Source: CBFDBT01 sp965603115 (GTDB taxonomy: Bacteria; Pseudomonadota; Alphaproteobacteria; Sphingomonadales; Kordiimonadaceae). From it: a stretch of DNA of 44,033 nucleotides. The notes beneath the pieces were generated by a model that made no database searches, was not told the DNA's origin, and saw only the letters and a program-made list of their open reading frames with translations. Position 1 is the first letter of the stretch. Every line of letters begins with the position of its first letter. This document shows positions 16,968-25,389 of the stretch, one piece after another. The stretch spans positions 1 to 44,033 of the forward strand of contig CBFDBT010000002.1 of assembly GCA_965603115.1 (NCBI GenBank), written 5' to 3'. The translations under genes were made by a program, and so were the position numbers.

Positions 16968-18281
16968 TTAAAGTATAAATCTGCTTAGGTCAGCGTCGCC
17001 GCCTTTGGCAAGTTCGCCCATATGTTCGCTGACATAGTCTTTGTTAACCGTTACGATTTCCCCAGACTTATCCGTAGCGGTGAAGGATATTTCTTCTAGA
17101 ATTTTTTCAAGCACTGTGTGTAAACGCCGTGCGCCAATATTTTCAACCGTTTCGTTAAGGTGGGCTGATATTTTAGCTATTTCAACGATGCCGTTTTCAG
17201 TAAATTCAACTGTTACACCCTCTGTGAGCAATAGCGCTTCATATTGTTTGATCAAACTATAATCAGGCTCGGTCAGGATACGGCGGAAGTCTTCTTCTGT
17301 CAGCGCGCGCAGCTCAACGCGGATCGGTAGGCGACCTTGAAGCTCAGGCAACAGGTCTGACGGTTTAGCCAGATGAAAGGCGCCAGACGCGATAAAGAGG
17401 ATATGGTCGGTTTTTACAATGCCGTGTTTGGTAGAAACGGTCGTGCCTTCAATCAGGGGCAATAGATCGCGCTGAACACCTTCGCGGCTCACTTCGCCGC
17501 CTCGTGCATCGTTACGCGCACAAATTTTGTCAATTTCGTCTAGAAAAACAATACCGCTGTCTTCGACAAGTTTGAGAGCATCTTTGGTTAGACTATCTTC
17601 GTCCAGCAAACTGTCAGATTCTTCACCCATAAGCACTTCATAGGCGTCAGCCACACTTAGTTTTTTCTTAACTGTGCGATTGCCCATGGCTTTGCCCATC
17701 ATGTCACCAAGGTTGAGCATGCCAACACTGCCGCCGGGCATTCCTGGAATGTCCATTGTCGGGAAAGGACTTGTGGTATCGGCAACATCCAGTTCAATCT
17801 CTTTGTCCGATAATTCACCCTCACGCAGCATTTTGCGAAACTTTTGGCGCGTCGCTTCTCCAGCGCCGTCTCCACAAAGAGCATCAAGCACTCTGTTTTC
17901 CGCTGCCAACTCTGCTTGGGCGCGAACACCCTTGCGTCTTTTTTCACGCATGATGAGCAAGGCGCTTTCCACCAAATCACGAATGATTTGCTCAACGTCA
18001 CGACCAACATAGCCCACTTCGGTAAATTTTGTTGCTTCCACCTTAATGAAAGGCGCATTGGCAAGCTTGGCAAGTCTGCGAGAAATTTCGGTTTTACCGA
18101 CGCCTGTTGGCCCAACCATAAGAATATTTTTTGGTAAAACCTCGTCGCGCATCTGGTCGACCAGTTGTTGGCGCCGCCAACGATTTCTAAGCGCAACAGC
18201 GACAGCTTTTTTGGCGTCGCCTTGTCCTATGATGAAGCGATCAAGCTCTGATACGATCTCGCGAGGGGTGAAGTCAGTCAT
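16968..18281 (-). CDS. hslU: HslU, ATPase subunit of the HslUV protease
   Basis: This 437-residue AAA+ unfoldase has Walker A GPTGVGKT at 57-64, Walker B GIVFLDEIDKI, the intermediate I-domain inserted between them, and the C-terminal tail SRFIL that docks into HslV and activates it. It unfolds substrates for HslV in the cytoplasm. It lies 30 bp after hslV in an hslVU operon, the usual order. The length and the Sensor-2 region (GARRLHTVLE) are normal. Confidence 0.97.
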   Translation of the reverse strand: MTDFTPREIVSELDRFIIGQGDAKKAVAVALRNRWRRQQLVDQMRDEVLPKNILMVGPTGVGKTEISRRLAKLANAPFIKVEATKFTEVGYVGRDVEQIIRDLVESALLIMREKRRKGVRAQAELAAENRVLDALCGDGAGEATRQKFRKMLREGELSDKEIELDVADTTSPFPTMDIPGMPGGSVGMLNLGDMMGKAMGNRTVKKKLSVADAYEVLMGEESDSLLDEDSLTKDALKLVEDSGIVFLDEIDKICARNDARGGEVSREGVQRDLLPLIEGTTVSTKHGIVKTDHILFIASGAFHLAKPSDLLPELQGRLPIRVELRALTEEDFRRILTEPDYSLIKQYEALLLTEGVTVEFTENGIVEIAKISAHLNETVENIGARRLHTVLEKILEEISFTATDKSGEIVTVNKDYVSEHMGELAKGGDADLSRFIL

Positions 18282-18311
18282 ATTTAAACTCTCTAATCAT
18301 TATTATATTCA

Positions 18312-18887
18312 TTATTCAGTGTCGACGGAATCTAGGCTTTCAATAGTTAGGTTGCTATTGGTGTAAACACAAATTTCAGCGGCAATGCCCATGGCTTTTG
18401 TGGCAACTTCTTCAGCAGATAAGGGTTGGTCAAACAGGGCAAGTGCAGCCGATAGTGCGTAATTGCCGCCGCTACCAATGGCTATAACACCATGCTCGGG
18501 CTCAAGTACATCGCCGTTACCTGTGACCACCAGGGACACGTTTTCGTCGGCAACAATCATCATGGCCTGCAGTTGACGCAAATATTTATCCGTGCGCCAG
18601 TCTTTGGCAAGCTCAACAGCCGCTCGGGTTAGTTGCCCTGGGTGGCGCTCAAGTTTGGCTTCTAAGCGTTCGAACAAGGTAAAAGCATCAGCTGTGGCGC
18701 CAGCAAAACCGGATATAACCTTGCCGCCCCCTAAAAAACGTACCTTTTTAGCGTTACCCTTCATTACCGTATCACCAACACTGACTTGACCGTCGCCGGC
18801 AATGACAACTTTTCCATCTTTTCGCACACAGCAAATCGTGGTTCCACGCCACCGGGAGGCATCGGCATAATCTTGGGACTGGGACAT
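18312..18887 (-). CDS. hslV: HslV, peptidase subunit of the HslUV protease
   Basis: This 191-residue proteasome-related threonine peptidase has the catalytic Thr16 in GTTICCV, so a 15-residue propeptide should be removed. That is longer than in E. coli but common in Alphaproteobacteria. Further family motifs are VVIAGDGQVSVGDTVMK and AIGSGGNYALSAA. It forms a double hexameric chamber capped by HslU. It heads the hslVU operon and has a heat-shock-like promoter upstream. Confidence 0.96.
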   Translation of the reverse strand: MSQSQDYADASRWRGTTICCVRKDGKVVIAGDGQVSVGDTVMKGNAKKVRFLGGGKVISGFAGATADAFTLFERLEAKLERHPGQLTRAAVELAKDWRTDKYLRQLQAMMIVADENVSLVVTGNGDVLEPEHGVIAIGSGGNYALSAALALFDQPLSAEEVATKAMGIAAEICVYTNSNLTIESLDSVDTE

Positions 18888-18924
18888 ATATTTTATCCTT
18901 TGGACAGATTGGTTACAGTGAATG

Positions 18925-18953
18925 CATATAGCGAGCGATATACTTTATACAAG
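18925..18953 (-). promoter_or_regulatory. Possible sigma-32 promoter of hslVU
   Basis: On the minus strand CTTG (18950-18953) is followed after 18 bp by CTATATG (18925-18931). This resembles the alphaproteobacterial heat-shock promoter (CTTG, about 17-18 bp, CYTATNT). It would give a leader of roughly 30 nt before the hslV ATG at 18887. hslVU is a standard sigma-32 target. Confidence 0.5.
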
Positions 18954-19104
18954 AGAGATTGGGTAAAAGCAGTATATTAAACCATTAATATTATATGCCC
19001 AAGACATTCTGGCTTTGCATTTTTGGCTTATTCCCTATAGAAGGCATAGCTACAAGCGGTTTGATAATCTATTGTTTGGTCAAATATTCTTTTGGAGACT
19101 ATCC

Positions 19105-19698
19105 ATGCGTACTGCGTCTGTGACAAGGAAAACAAATGAAACAGCGATTAAGGTAAAGCTAAACCTTGATGGCTCAGGTATTTATGACATTAAAACCGGC
19201 ATTGGGTTTTTTGATCATATGCTCGAGCAGCTTTCACGACACTCTTTGATGGACCTAACGGTTAGCTGTAAGGGCGACCTACATATTGATGCGCATCACA
19301 CGGTTGAAGATATTGGCATTGCAATTGGTTCAGCCTTAAAGCAGGCCCTTGGAGACATGGCGGGTATCACGCGCTATGCCAACAGCTATATCCCAATGGA
19401 TGAGGCGCTTACACGCGCAAGCCTTGATATATCAGGGCGGCCATTTTTGGTGTGGAAAATTGCTTTCAGTCAAGATCGTTTGGGTGAAATGGATACCGAG
19501 CTTTTTCAAGAATTTTTCCGCGCCTTTGCATTTGGGGCAGGCATGACGCTGCATATGGAAAATCTATATGGTGAAAACAATCACCATATTGCGGAATCCA
19601 GCTTTAAAGCTCTGGCCCGCGCCATCAAAGATGCTGTGGCAATAGACCCAAGAAAAGCAGACAGCATCCCAAGCACAAAAGGTACGCTGGGCGGTTAG
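19105..19698 (+). CDS. hisB: Imidazoleglycerol-phosphate dehydratase
   Basis: This 197-residue monofunctional HisB has the metal-binding motifs DAHHTVED at 62-69 and NNHHIAE at 158-164, which bind two Mn ions. It dehydrates imidazole glycerol phosphate to imidazole acetol phosphate in histidine synthesis. The frame runs back to 19015, but the ATG at 19105 has GGAG upstream and matches the family N-terminus RTASVTRKTNET. It is divergent from hslV and heads hisBHAFE. Confidence 0.96.
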   Translation: MRTASVTRKTNETAIKVKLNLDGSGIYDIKTGIGFFDHMLEQLSRHSLMDLTVSCKGDLHIDAHHTVEDIGIAIGSALKQALGDMAGITRYANSYIPMDEALTRASLDISGRPFLVWKIAFSQDRLGEMDTELFQEFFRAFAFGAGMTLHMENLYGENNHHIAESSFKALARAIKDAVAIDPRKADSIPSTKGTLGG

Positions 19699-19734
19699 CT
19701 TTTCTGTATCGATCTTTCTATGGCGGATAGTTCC

Positions 19735-20379
19735 ATGACTGAAAAAATTATAATCATTGATTATGGATCGGGCAATCTTCGCTCTGCCGAGAAAGCTCTT
19801 GAGCGTGCGGCTTTTGATGCCGAGATTAAAGTCAGCGATGATCCAGATGTAATACGCACAGCCGACAGAATTATATTGCCGGGGGTTGGTGCTTTTGGCG
19901 ACTGTGGCCACGGACTTCGCGCCATAGATGGTATGATTGACGCTTTAGAAGAAGCAGTCTTGGAAAAGGCGAGACCATTTCTTGGTATTTGTGTTGGTAT
20001 GCAACTGATGGCAACAACGGGTATTGAGCACGGGCGTCACCAAGGGCTTGGTTGGATTGACGCTGATGTTATTGCTTTAAAGCCGGATGATAAATCCCTT
20101 AAAATTCCACACATGGGCTGGAACGAAATTGAGCTGACACAATTTGGCAAGGCACATGCGGTTACGCAAGACATGTGCGCGGCTGACCACACCTATTTTG
20201 TTCATAGTTATCATATGGTGGTGAAAAACCCTGCGCATGTTTTGGCAACCACGTCTTATGGCGCGCCTCTGACAGCTATTGTGGGACGGGATAATATGAT
20301 TGGTTTTCAGTTTCATCCGGAAAAGAGCCAAAAGGTTGGTCTTAAGATATTAGAAAAGTTTATTAGGTGGCGCCCATGA
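19735..20379 (+). CDS. hisH: Imidazole glycerol phosphate synthase, glutaminase subunit
   Basis: This class I glutamine amidotransferase has 214 residues from the ATG at 19735. The nucleophile is Cys86 in GICVGMQL, and the C-terminal FQFHPEKSQ supplies His and Glu of the triad. It delivers ammonia to HisF. An ATG at 19720 is also in frame but lacks a Shine-Dalgarno sequence. The second ATG has GGCGGA upstream and gives the usual N-terminus, so I prefer it. The stop overlaps the hisA start (ATGA). Confidence 0.95.
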   Translation: MTEKIIIIDYGSGNLRSAEKALERAAFDAEIKVSDDPDVIRTADRIILPGVGAFGDCGHGLRAIDGMIDALEEAVLEKARPFLGICVGMQLMATTGIEHGRHQGLGWIDADVIALKPDDKSLKIPHMGWNEIELTQFGKAHAVTQDMCAADHTYFVHSYHMVVKNPAHVLATTSYGAPLTAIVGRDNMIGFQFHPEKSQKVGLKILEKFIRWRP

Positions 20380-21107
20380 TTACCCTTTACCCAGCTATTG
20401 ACCTCAAGGACGGCAACTGTGTGCGATTACTTAAGGGTGATATGCAGGCCGCAACGGTGTTTAGTGACAACCCGACTGCGCAAGCCAAAGCCTTTGAGGA
20501 CGCTGGTTGCAAGTGGCTGCATTTGGTTGATCTTAATGGTGCTTTTGCTGGCAAGCCAGTGAACGGTGATGCGGTTAAGGCAATTTTAGCCAATGTTGAT
20601 GTACCTGTTCAGCTTGGTGGTGGTATCCGCGATATTGCTACAATGGAGCGTTGGTTGGACGCTGGCCTCTCGCGGCTTATTCTTGGAACACTCGCGGTAA
20701 AAGATCCGGATCTTGTGATTGAGGCGTGCCGCCTTTTTCCCGGAAAAATAGCTGTTGGCATTGATGCGCTTGGCGGCAAGGTTGCAGTCGAAGGGTGGGC
20801 TGAAGCCAGTGAGCTTGGTGTTATCGAGCTTGCTAAAAAATTTGAAGACGCGGGTGTGGCGGCAATAATTCACACCGATATTGACCGCGATGGAACACTG
20901 ACAGGGGTAAATGCAGAAGCGAGCAGCGAACTCGCTGCAGCTATTTCTATTCCGGTTATTGCTTCCGGTGGCGTAAAAGACTTGGGTGACATGAGAGCGG
21001 TGAGAGATGCGGGTAATCTTGACGGCGTGATCACGGGGCGCGCCATATATGATGGCGGCATGGATTTAAAGCAAGCGCTTAAAATTGCTGCTGGGGAAAT
21101 GGTATAA
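20376..21107 (+). CDS. hisA: ProFAR isomerase HisA
   Basis: This 243-residue (beta/alpha)8 barrel has the catalytic Asp in YPAIDLKDG near residue 9 and the phosphate-binding and second catalytic region HTDIDRDGT. It isomerises ProFAR to PRFAR. A GTG at 20367 is in frame. I chose the ATG at 20376, which overlaps the hisH stop as ATGA and has AGGTGG just upstream. Its TAA overlaps the hisF ATG by one base. Confidence 0.96.
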   Translation: MITLYPAIDLKDGNCVRLLKGDMQAATVFSDNPTAQAKAFEDAGCKWLHLVDLNGAFAGKPVNGDAVKAILANVDVPVQLGGGIRDIATMERWLDAGLSRLILGTLAVKDPDLVIEACRLFPGKIAVGIDALGGKVAVEGWAEASELGVIELAKKFEDAGVAAIIHTDIDRDGTLTGVNAEASSELAAAISIPVIASGGVKDLGDMRAVRDAGNLDGVITGRAIYDGGMDLKQALKIAAGEMV

Positions 21108-21868
21108 TGTTAAAAGCCCGCATCATTCCCTGCCTTGATGTCAAAGATGGCCGTGTGGTTAAAGGGGTTAATTTTGTAAATCTTCGCGATGCTGGCGACC
21201 CTGTTGAGCAAGCCACGCTTTATGATGCTGCGGGCGCCGACGAGCTAACTTTTCTAGATATTACCGCTTCTCACGAACGGCGTGATATTTTACTCGATGT
21301 GGTATCCCGCACGGCAGAAGCGTGTTTTATGCCGCTCACCGTCGGCGGCGGCGTCAGCAGTGAAGAAGATGTTCGCAAACTATTACTAGCGGGCGCTGAT
21401 AAGGTTTCGCTGATGACAGCGGCGGTAAAGCGCCCTGAAGTTGTGGCGGAACTTGCAACCAAGTTTGGCAGTCAATGCATTGTGGTGGCGGTGGACGCTA
21501 AAAAGGTTGGACCTGACAAATGGGAGGTTTTCACCCACGGCGGCCGCACAGCAACGGGGTTGGACGCAATTGAATATGCAAAGAAAATAGCAGAGCTGGG
21601 CGCTGGTGAAATTTTACTGACAAGCATGGACCGCGACGGAACGCGGGAAGGTTTTGATCTCGCCCTGACGCAAAAAATAGCAGACAGTATTTCTATTCCT
21701 GTGATAGCCTCCGGTGGGGTCGGCACGCTGGATCATTTGGTTGATGGTGTAAAAAAAGGCCACGCATCGGCGGTGCTGGCGGCATCAATTTTCCACTTTG
21801 GAGAATATACAATTGCTGAAGCGAAAGCCCATATGAAAGTATCGGGCGTTGCGGTAAGGGAGATATAA
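21107..21868 (+). CDS. hisF: Imidazole glycerol phosphate synthase, cyclase subunit
   Basis: This 253-residue barrel is paralogous to HisA. The catalytic Asp11 is in PCLDVKDGRVVKG and the second catalytic Asp is in TSMDRDGT. With HisH it converts PRFAR and ammonia to IGP and AICAR. Translation is coupled to hisA through a TAATG overlap and to hisE one base downstream of its stop. Confidence 0.97.
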   Translation: MLKARIIPCLDVKDGRVVKGVNFVNLRDAGDPVEQATLYDAAGADELTFLDITASHERRDILLDVVSRTAEACFMPLTVGGGVSSEEDVRKLLLAGADKVSLMTAAVKRPEVVAELATKFGSQCIVVAVDAKKVGPDKWEVFTHGGRTATGLDAIEYAKKIAELGAGEILLTSMDRDGTREGFDLALTQKIADSISIPVIASGGVGTLDHLVDGVKKGHASAVLAASIFHFGEYTIAEAKAHMKVSGVAVREI

Positions 21869-21869
21869 G

Positions 21870-22187
21870 ATGAAAAATGATAGCGCAGAAATACTATCAA
21901 AACTTGCTGACGTAATTGAATCTCGCAAAGGCGCGGATGCTGGCGAAAGCTATGTGGCTAGCCTTTTTGAGAAAGGCAGCGAAAAAATTGCGCAAAAAGT
22001 TGGTGAAGAGGGTGTGGAGCTCGCCTTGGCCAGCGTCACAGACGGTAAGGTCGTTAGCGAAGCCGCTGACCTTTTGTTCCACATGATGATTTTACTCAGC
22101 GACAAAGGTTTAAGCTTAGATGATATCGCGGACGAACTTGCCAGCCGCGAAGGTTTGTCTGGACACGAAGAAAAAGCGGCGCGTTAA
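21870..22187 (+). CDS. hisE: Phosphoribosyl-ATP pyrophosphatase
   Basis: This 105-residue all-alpha NTP pyrophosphatase has the motif GEEGVELALA, whose glutamates bind Mg. It catalyses the second step of histidine synthesis. It is a stand-alone HisE without the HisI cyclohydrolase domain, as usual in Alphaproteobacteria, and no hisI is in the window. Its TAA overlaps the stop codon of the convergent kinase gene. Confidence 0.94.
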   Translation: MKNDSAEILSKLADVIESRKGADAGESYVASLFEKGSEKIAQKVGEEGVELALASVTDGKVVSEAADLLFHMMILLSDKGLSLDDIADELASREGLSGHEEKAAR

Positions 22188-23167
22188 AGCTTTTCTTGCA
22201 CCAAAGCTTTAATATCAACAGCAGGGCGCGCACCAATGTGGCTGATAATTTCAGCCGCGCAAATACTGCCAATTTTCCCAGCTTCAGCTAAGTCATGACC
22301 ATTTGTAATGCCGTAAAGGAAACCAGCCGCAAACAAGTCGCCTGCACCTGTGGTGTCAACAACGGTGGTCGCAACGGCATCAATGACATGAACCTCGTGC
22401 GGCGTTACAATCACGCACCCTTTTTCGCTGCGTGTAAGTGCAGCAATGCTGACATGTCCCGCCACATGCTGGAGTGCTTCATCAAATGTGTCTACCTCAT
22501 AAAGTGATGTAATCTCGTCTTCATTGGCAAAAAGAATATCAACGTGATGCTCTACCAGCTCAAGAAACTCCGCTCTAAAGCGGCCAACACAAAAACTGTC
22601 TGACAGCGTGAGAGCTACTTTACCCCCCGTTTCGTGCGCTATCTTCATGGCCTTGAGGAAGGCTTTTTTTGCAGGCTCCATGTCCCACAGGTAGCCTTCA
22701 AAATATACAATTTCAGTATTTGCAATATCATTTTCGTCGATATCGGCTTCCGTAAGGTTTACGCAGGCACCAAGATATGTGTGCATGGTGCGCTCACTAT
22801 CGGGTGTTACTAAAATCATGCAGTTAGCTGTCGGGGTTTCGTCACTTGAAGGGCTGGTGAGAAAGTCCACACCGGCCGATTTGATGTCGTGCGCAAAAAT
22901 GCTGCCAAGCTGATCGTCTTTAACCTTACCAATATATGCCCCTTTGCCGCCGAGAGCAGCAAAGCCCGCCATAGTATTGCCGGCAGATCCACCAGAATGC
23001 TCTTCAGCGGGAGGCATGGCATCATAAAGTTTTGCAGACCTTGCTTTGTCTACCAAGTTCATTGCGCCTTTGTCGTCGCCGTGCTCAGCGAGAAAGTCAT
23101 CACTAACAGCTGCGATAACATCGACGATGGCATTTCCTACGCCTAAAACTTGGTGTTTTTTTGTCAT
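22184..23167 (-). CDS. PfkB-family carbohydrate kinase, probably adenosine kinase
   Basis: This 327-residue ribokinase-fold protein has the substrate motif GGSAGNTMAGFAALGG and the anion-hole/catalytic motif DTTGAGDLFAAGF. The N-terminal VLGVGNAIVDVIA resembles the adenosine kinases of Alphaproteobacteria. It probably phosphorylates adenosine or a related nucleoside or sugar with ATP; the exact substrate is inferred. It converges on hisE with a 4-bp overlap at the stops. Confidence 0.85.
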   Translation of the reverse strand: MTKKHQVLGVGNAIVDVIAAVSDDFLAEHGDDKGAMNLVDKARSAKLYDAMPPAEEHSGGSAGNTMAGFAALGGKGAYIGKVKDDQLGSIFAHDIKSAGVDFLTSPSSDETPTANCMILVTPDSERTMHTYLGACVNLTEADIDENDIANTEIVYFEGYLWDMEPAKKAFLKAMKIAHETGGKVALTLSDSFCVGRFRAEFLELVEHHVDILFANEDEITSLYEVDTFDEALQHVAGHVSIAALTRSEKGCVIVTPHEVHVIDAVATTVVDTTGAGDLFAAGFLYGITNGHDLAEAGKIGSICAAEIISHIGARPAVDIKALVQEKL

Positions 23168-23338
23168 TTCATGGTCCTTAAAGTGAGAAAATTATGAAAA
23201 ACTGTATCGCACGTGCTAAAAATATTTGCAACTTGGATATTTTTTCCTATCTATAGTGGATACGGGCGGTCGAAATAAGCCCGACAGCGAGTAGAAATAA
23301 AGATATACATGGGGAAAAACCCCGGGGAAGGAAACACC

Positions 23339-24064
23339 ATGCTTGATCGCGCTTTAAGCAGAACTATGGAACAATTGTCACACCCGGCTTTTCGCCGTGT
23401 GTTTTTTCTCGGTACCTTTACAGCAATTCTTGTGCTGTTCATCACTCTTTTTAGCCTTTGGACCTTGTGGCCTGCCGGCACTTTCACCGGGTGGGACTGG
23501 CTCGATGACATTTTAATGGAATGGGAGCTTCTGGCAAAATTTGCGGTTTATGCCCCCGTAGCGATACTTGGAACCTATTTTTTGTTCCCGCCGCTTGCGG
23601 TTACGGCGATGGGCTTACTTCTTGATAGTATCATTGAGGCCGTCGAAGAAGAATATTATCCCGACAGACCTGCGGTTCGCAAAGTGAGCATGGGAGAGAC
23701 AGTGCTTATGGCCCTCAAGCAAGGGGGTGTCGTGTTGCTGGTTAATATCCTGGCTATGCCGCTGTATATTCTGTTTTTCTTTATGTCCGGCGGGATATTA
23801 TCGCTAGGCTTATATTTGCTTATTAACGGCTATTTATTTGGTCGGGAATATTTTGAAATGGTGGCGATACGGTTTATGTCACGCGGTGAAGCCCGTCGCC
23901 TTAGGGCAAGCCGTCATAGTAAAGCCGTACTTGGTGGTATGGTGGTTGCGGGGCTTTTTCTAATTCCCTTTGCTAACCTTATAGCGCCTGTGTTTGGCGC
24001 AGCCCTGATGACGCACCTTGTGCATTATACCCTTAACCGCCATTCTTCTGGCCCAGAGACTTGA
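23339..24064 (+). CDS. EI24-domain integral membrane protein
   Basis: From the ATG at 23339 this is a 241-residue protein of the EI24/CysZ-like family, with about four hydrophobic segments (near residues 25-45, 65-90, 135-170 and 200-225) and the motif NGYLFGREYFEMVAIR. CysZ members transport sulfate, but many EI24 proteins are uncharacterised. The frame opens at 23309, but AAGGAAA precedes the ATG at 23339. It is the first of a run of co-oriented small genes ending in a methyltransferase. Confidence 0.82.
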   Translation: MLDRALSRTMEQLSHPAFRRVFFLGTFTAILVLFITLFSLWTLWPAGTFTGWDWLDDILMEWELLAKFAVYAPVAILGTYFLFPPLAVTAMGLLLDSIIEAVEEEYYPDRPAVRKVSMGETVLMALKQGGVVLLVNILAMPLYILFFFMSGGILSLGLYLLINGYLFGREYFEMVAIRFMSRGEARRLRASRHSKAVLGGMVVAGLFLIPFANLIAPVFGAALMTHLVHYTLNRHSSGPET

Positions 24065-24068
24065 GTTT

Positions 24069-24482
24069 ATGAAAAAAATTATCTTAATATCTGCTCTATT
24101 GATATCGGCTTGCAGCGAAACTGTTGTTACTGCGCCTGCGCCAGACGCTAATGTTGCACCAGTCTCCGAGGTGGAGATGAAGCCTGTAAACATTCATGAG
24201 CCTGCCCTTGTTGAAAGTCTGATGGGAATGTCTCCCAGTGAAGTGATTATTCGTATGGGGCCACCCAACCTTGTTCGCCGCGATGGCCTTGGTCAGGTGA
24301 TGCTTTTTGAGCATGAATCTTGTGTTTTTGATGTTGTTTTTTATACTGAGACGATAGAAACACCCTATGTTGTTACATATACTAGCTCCCGCACACCACT
24401 GGGACAAAGCTTTGATAAGCAACAGTGTTTAAATATTATCAAACCGGATGGTTTTGATAATTTGATTACACCCAAAGAGTAG
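24069..24482 (+). CDS. Small predicted lipoprotein
   Basis: From the ATG at 24069 this 137-residue protein has a classical lipoprotein signal: MKKII, a short hydrophobic core and the lipobox LISAC with Cys at residue 15. The mature part contains LMGMSPSEVIIRMGPPNLVRR, which resembles the BamE/SmpA-like fold pattern (a GMxxxEVxxxxGxP turn). That is a suggestion, not an identification. The start lies 4 bp after the EI24 stop, so the two are probably co-translated. Confidence 0.78.
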   Translation: MKKIILISALLISACSETVVTAPAPDANVAPVSEVEMKPVNIHEPALVESLMGMSPSEVIIRMGPPNLVRRDGLGQVMLFEHESCVFDVVFYTETIETPYVVTYTSSRTPLGQSFDKQQCLNIIKPDGFDNLITPKE

Positions 24483-24495
24483 ACAGGATAAAATT

Positions 24496-24723
24496 ATGGA
24501 TGTGCGGACAATCATTAAGCTAACAGTATGGTCCTTTGTTGTCGGGGCGCTGCTCTTTTGGCTCGATGCCAGCCCGGCGGATGTTTATGGTTGGGTTTTT
24601 GATAAACTAGCCGCCTTTTGGGGCTGGATATCTCAGTCAGGAATTCAGTATGTGCTGGTTGGCGCCTCAATCGTTGTGCCGGTATATTTCATTGATAGAT
24701 TTATGAAAAAGCGCAAGCAATAA
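24496..24723 (+). CDS. Small two-helix membrane protein
   Basis: This 75-residue protein has two hydrophobic segments at about residues 7-25 and 45-66 and ends in the basic tail KKRKQ. It resembles small alphaproteobacterial membrane proteins of the DUF6460 type, but I am not certain of the family. AGGA lies upstream. It sits 13 bp after the lipoprotein gene and 21 bp before the methyltransferase. Confidence 0.7.
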   Translation: MDVRTIIKLTVWSFVVGALLFWLDASPADVYGWVFDKLAAFWGWISQSGIQYVLVGASIVVPVYFIDRFMKKRKQ

Positions 24724-24744
24724 AGGACACCATGAGAAAAACGA

Positions 24745-25389
24745 ATGTCTGATTTTGATAAAATGAGCACTGAGGATAAGCGTCGGCAAGCGTCGGCAAC
24801 CGCACGCAACCGCGACGCCATACTTGATGTTTTGAAAAATCATTTAACCGCTAGCGGTACTGTTCTTGAGCTGGGAAGCGGGTCTGGGGAGCATGCTGTT
24901 TATATGGCGCCACAGCTTCCTTCTTATGATTGGCAGCCAAGCGATTTTGACCCTGATAACCATGCGTCCATCGATGCGTGGCGTGAAAGCGAGGCTGTAG
25001 ATAATCTTTTGCCCGCCATGCATTTAGATATATTAGAGAGACGCTGGCCGATTGAAATGCTTGCTCCGGCAAAACCCATCACAGCTATACTCGCGATTAA
25101 CATCATTCACATCTCTCCATGGGAGGTGACGCAGGCTTTGATAAACGGTGCAGATCGACTGCTTTCATCTGGAGACACGCTCTATTTTTATGGTCCTTAT
25201 AAAATGGACGGTGAACATACGGCTCAGAGCAATGTGCAGTTTGATGCATGGCTAAAAGACCGTGACCCAAGCTGGGGTGTGCGACATATGGAAGACGTTA
25301 GTGATATTGCGCATTCTTTTGGCTTTTCTAAAGCTGAAGTAACACCCATGCCGGCCAACAATTTTTCACTGGTGTTTAAGAAACTTTAG
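24745..25389 (+). CDS. DUF938 SAM-dependent methyltransferase-like protein
   Basis: This 214-residue protein belongs to the DUF938 class I methyltransferase family, with the SAM loop LELGSGSGEH at residues 41-50 and the family N-terminus ATARNRDAILDVL. Its target is unknown. No good Shine-Dalgarno precedes the ATG. A 6-codon ORF at 24732-24752 with AAAGGA upstream overlaps the start, so translation may be coupled to it, or the ATG at 24763 may be used. The 3' end overlaps the convergent AmpG gene by 14 bp. Confidence 0.83.
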   Translation: MSDFDKMSTEDKRRQASATARNRDAILDVLKNHLTASGTVLELGSGSGEHAVYMAPQLPSYDWQPSDFDPDNHASIDAWRESEAVDNLLPAMHLDILERRWPIEMLAPAKPITAILAINIIHISPWEVTQALINGADRLLSSGDTLYFYGPYKMDGEHTAQSNVQFDAWLKDRDPSWGVRHMEDVSDIAHSFGFSKAEVTPMPANNFSLVFKKL

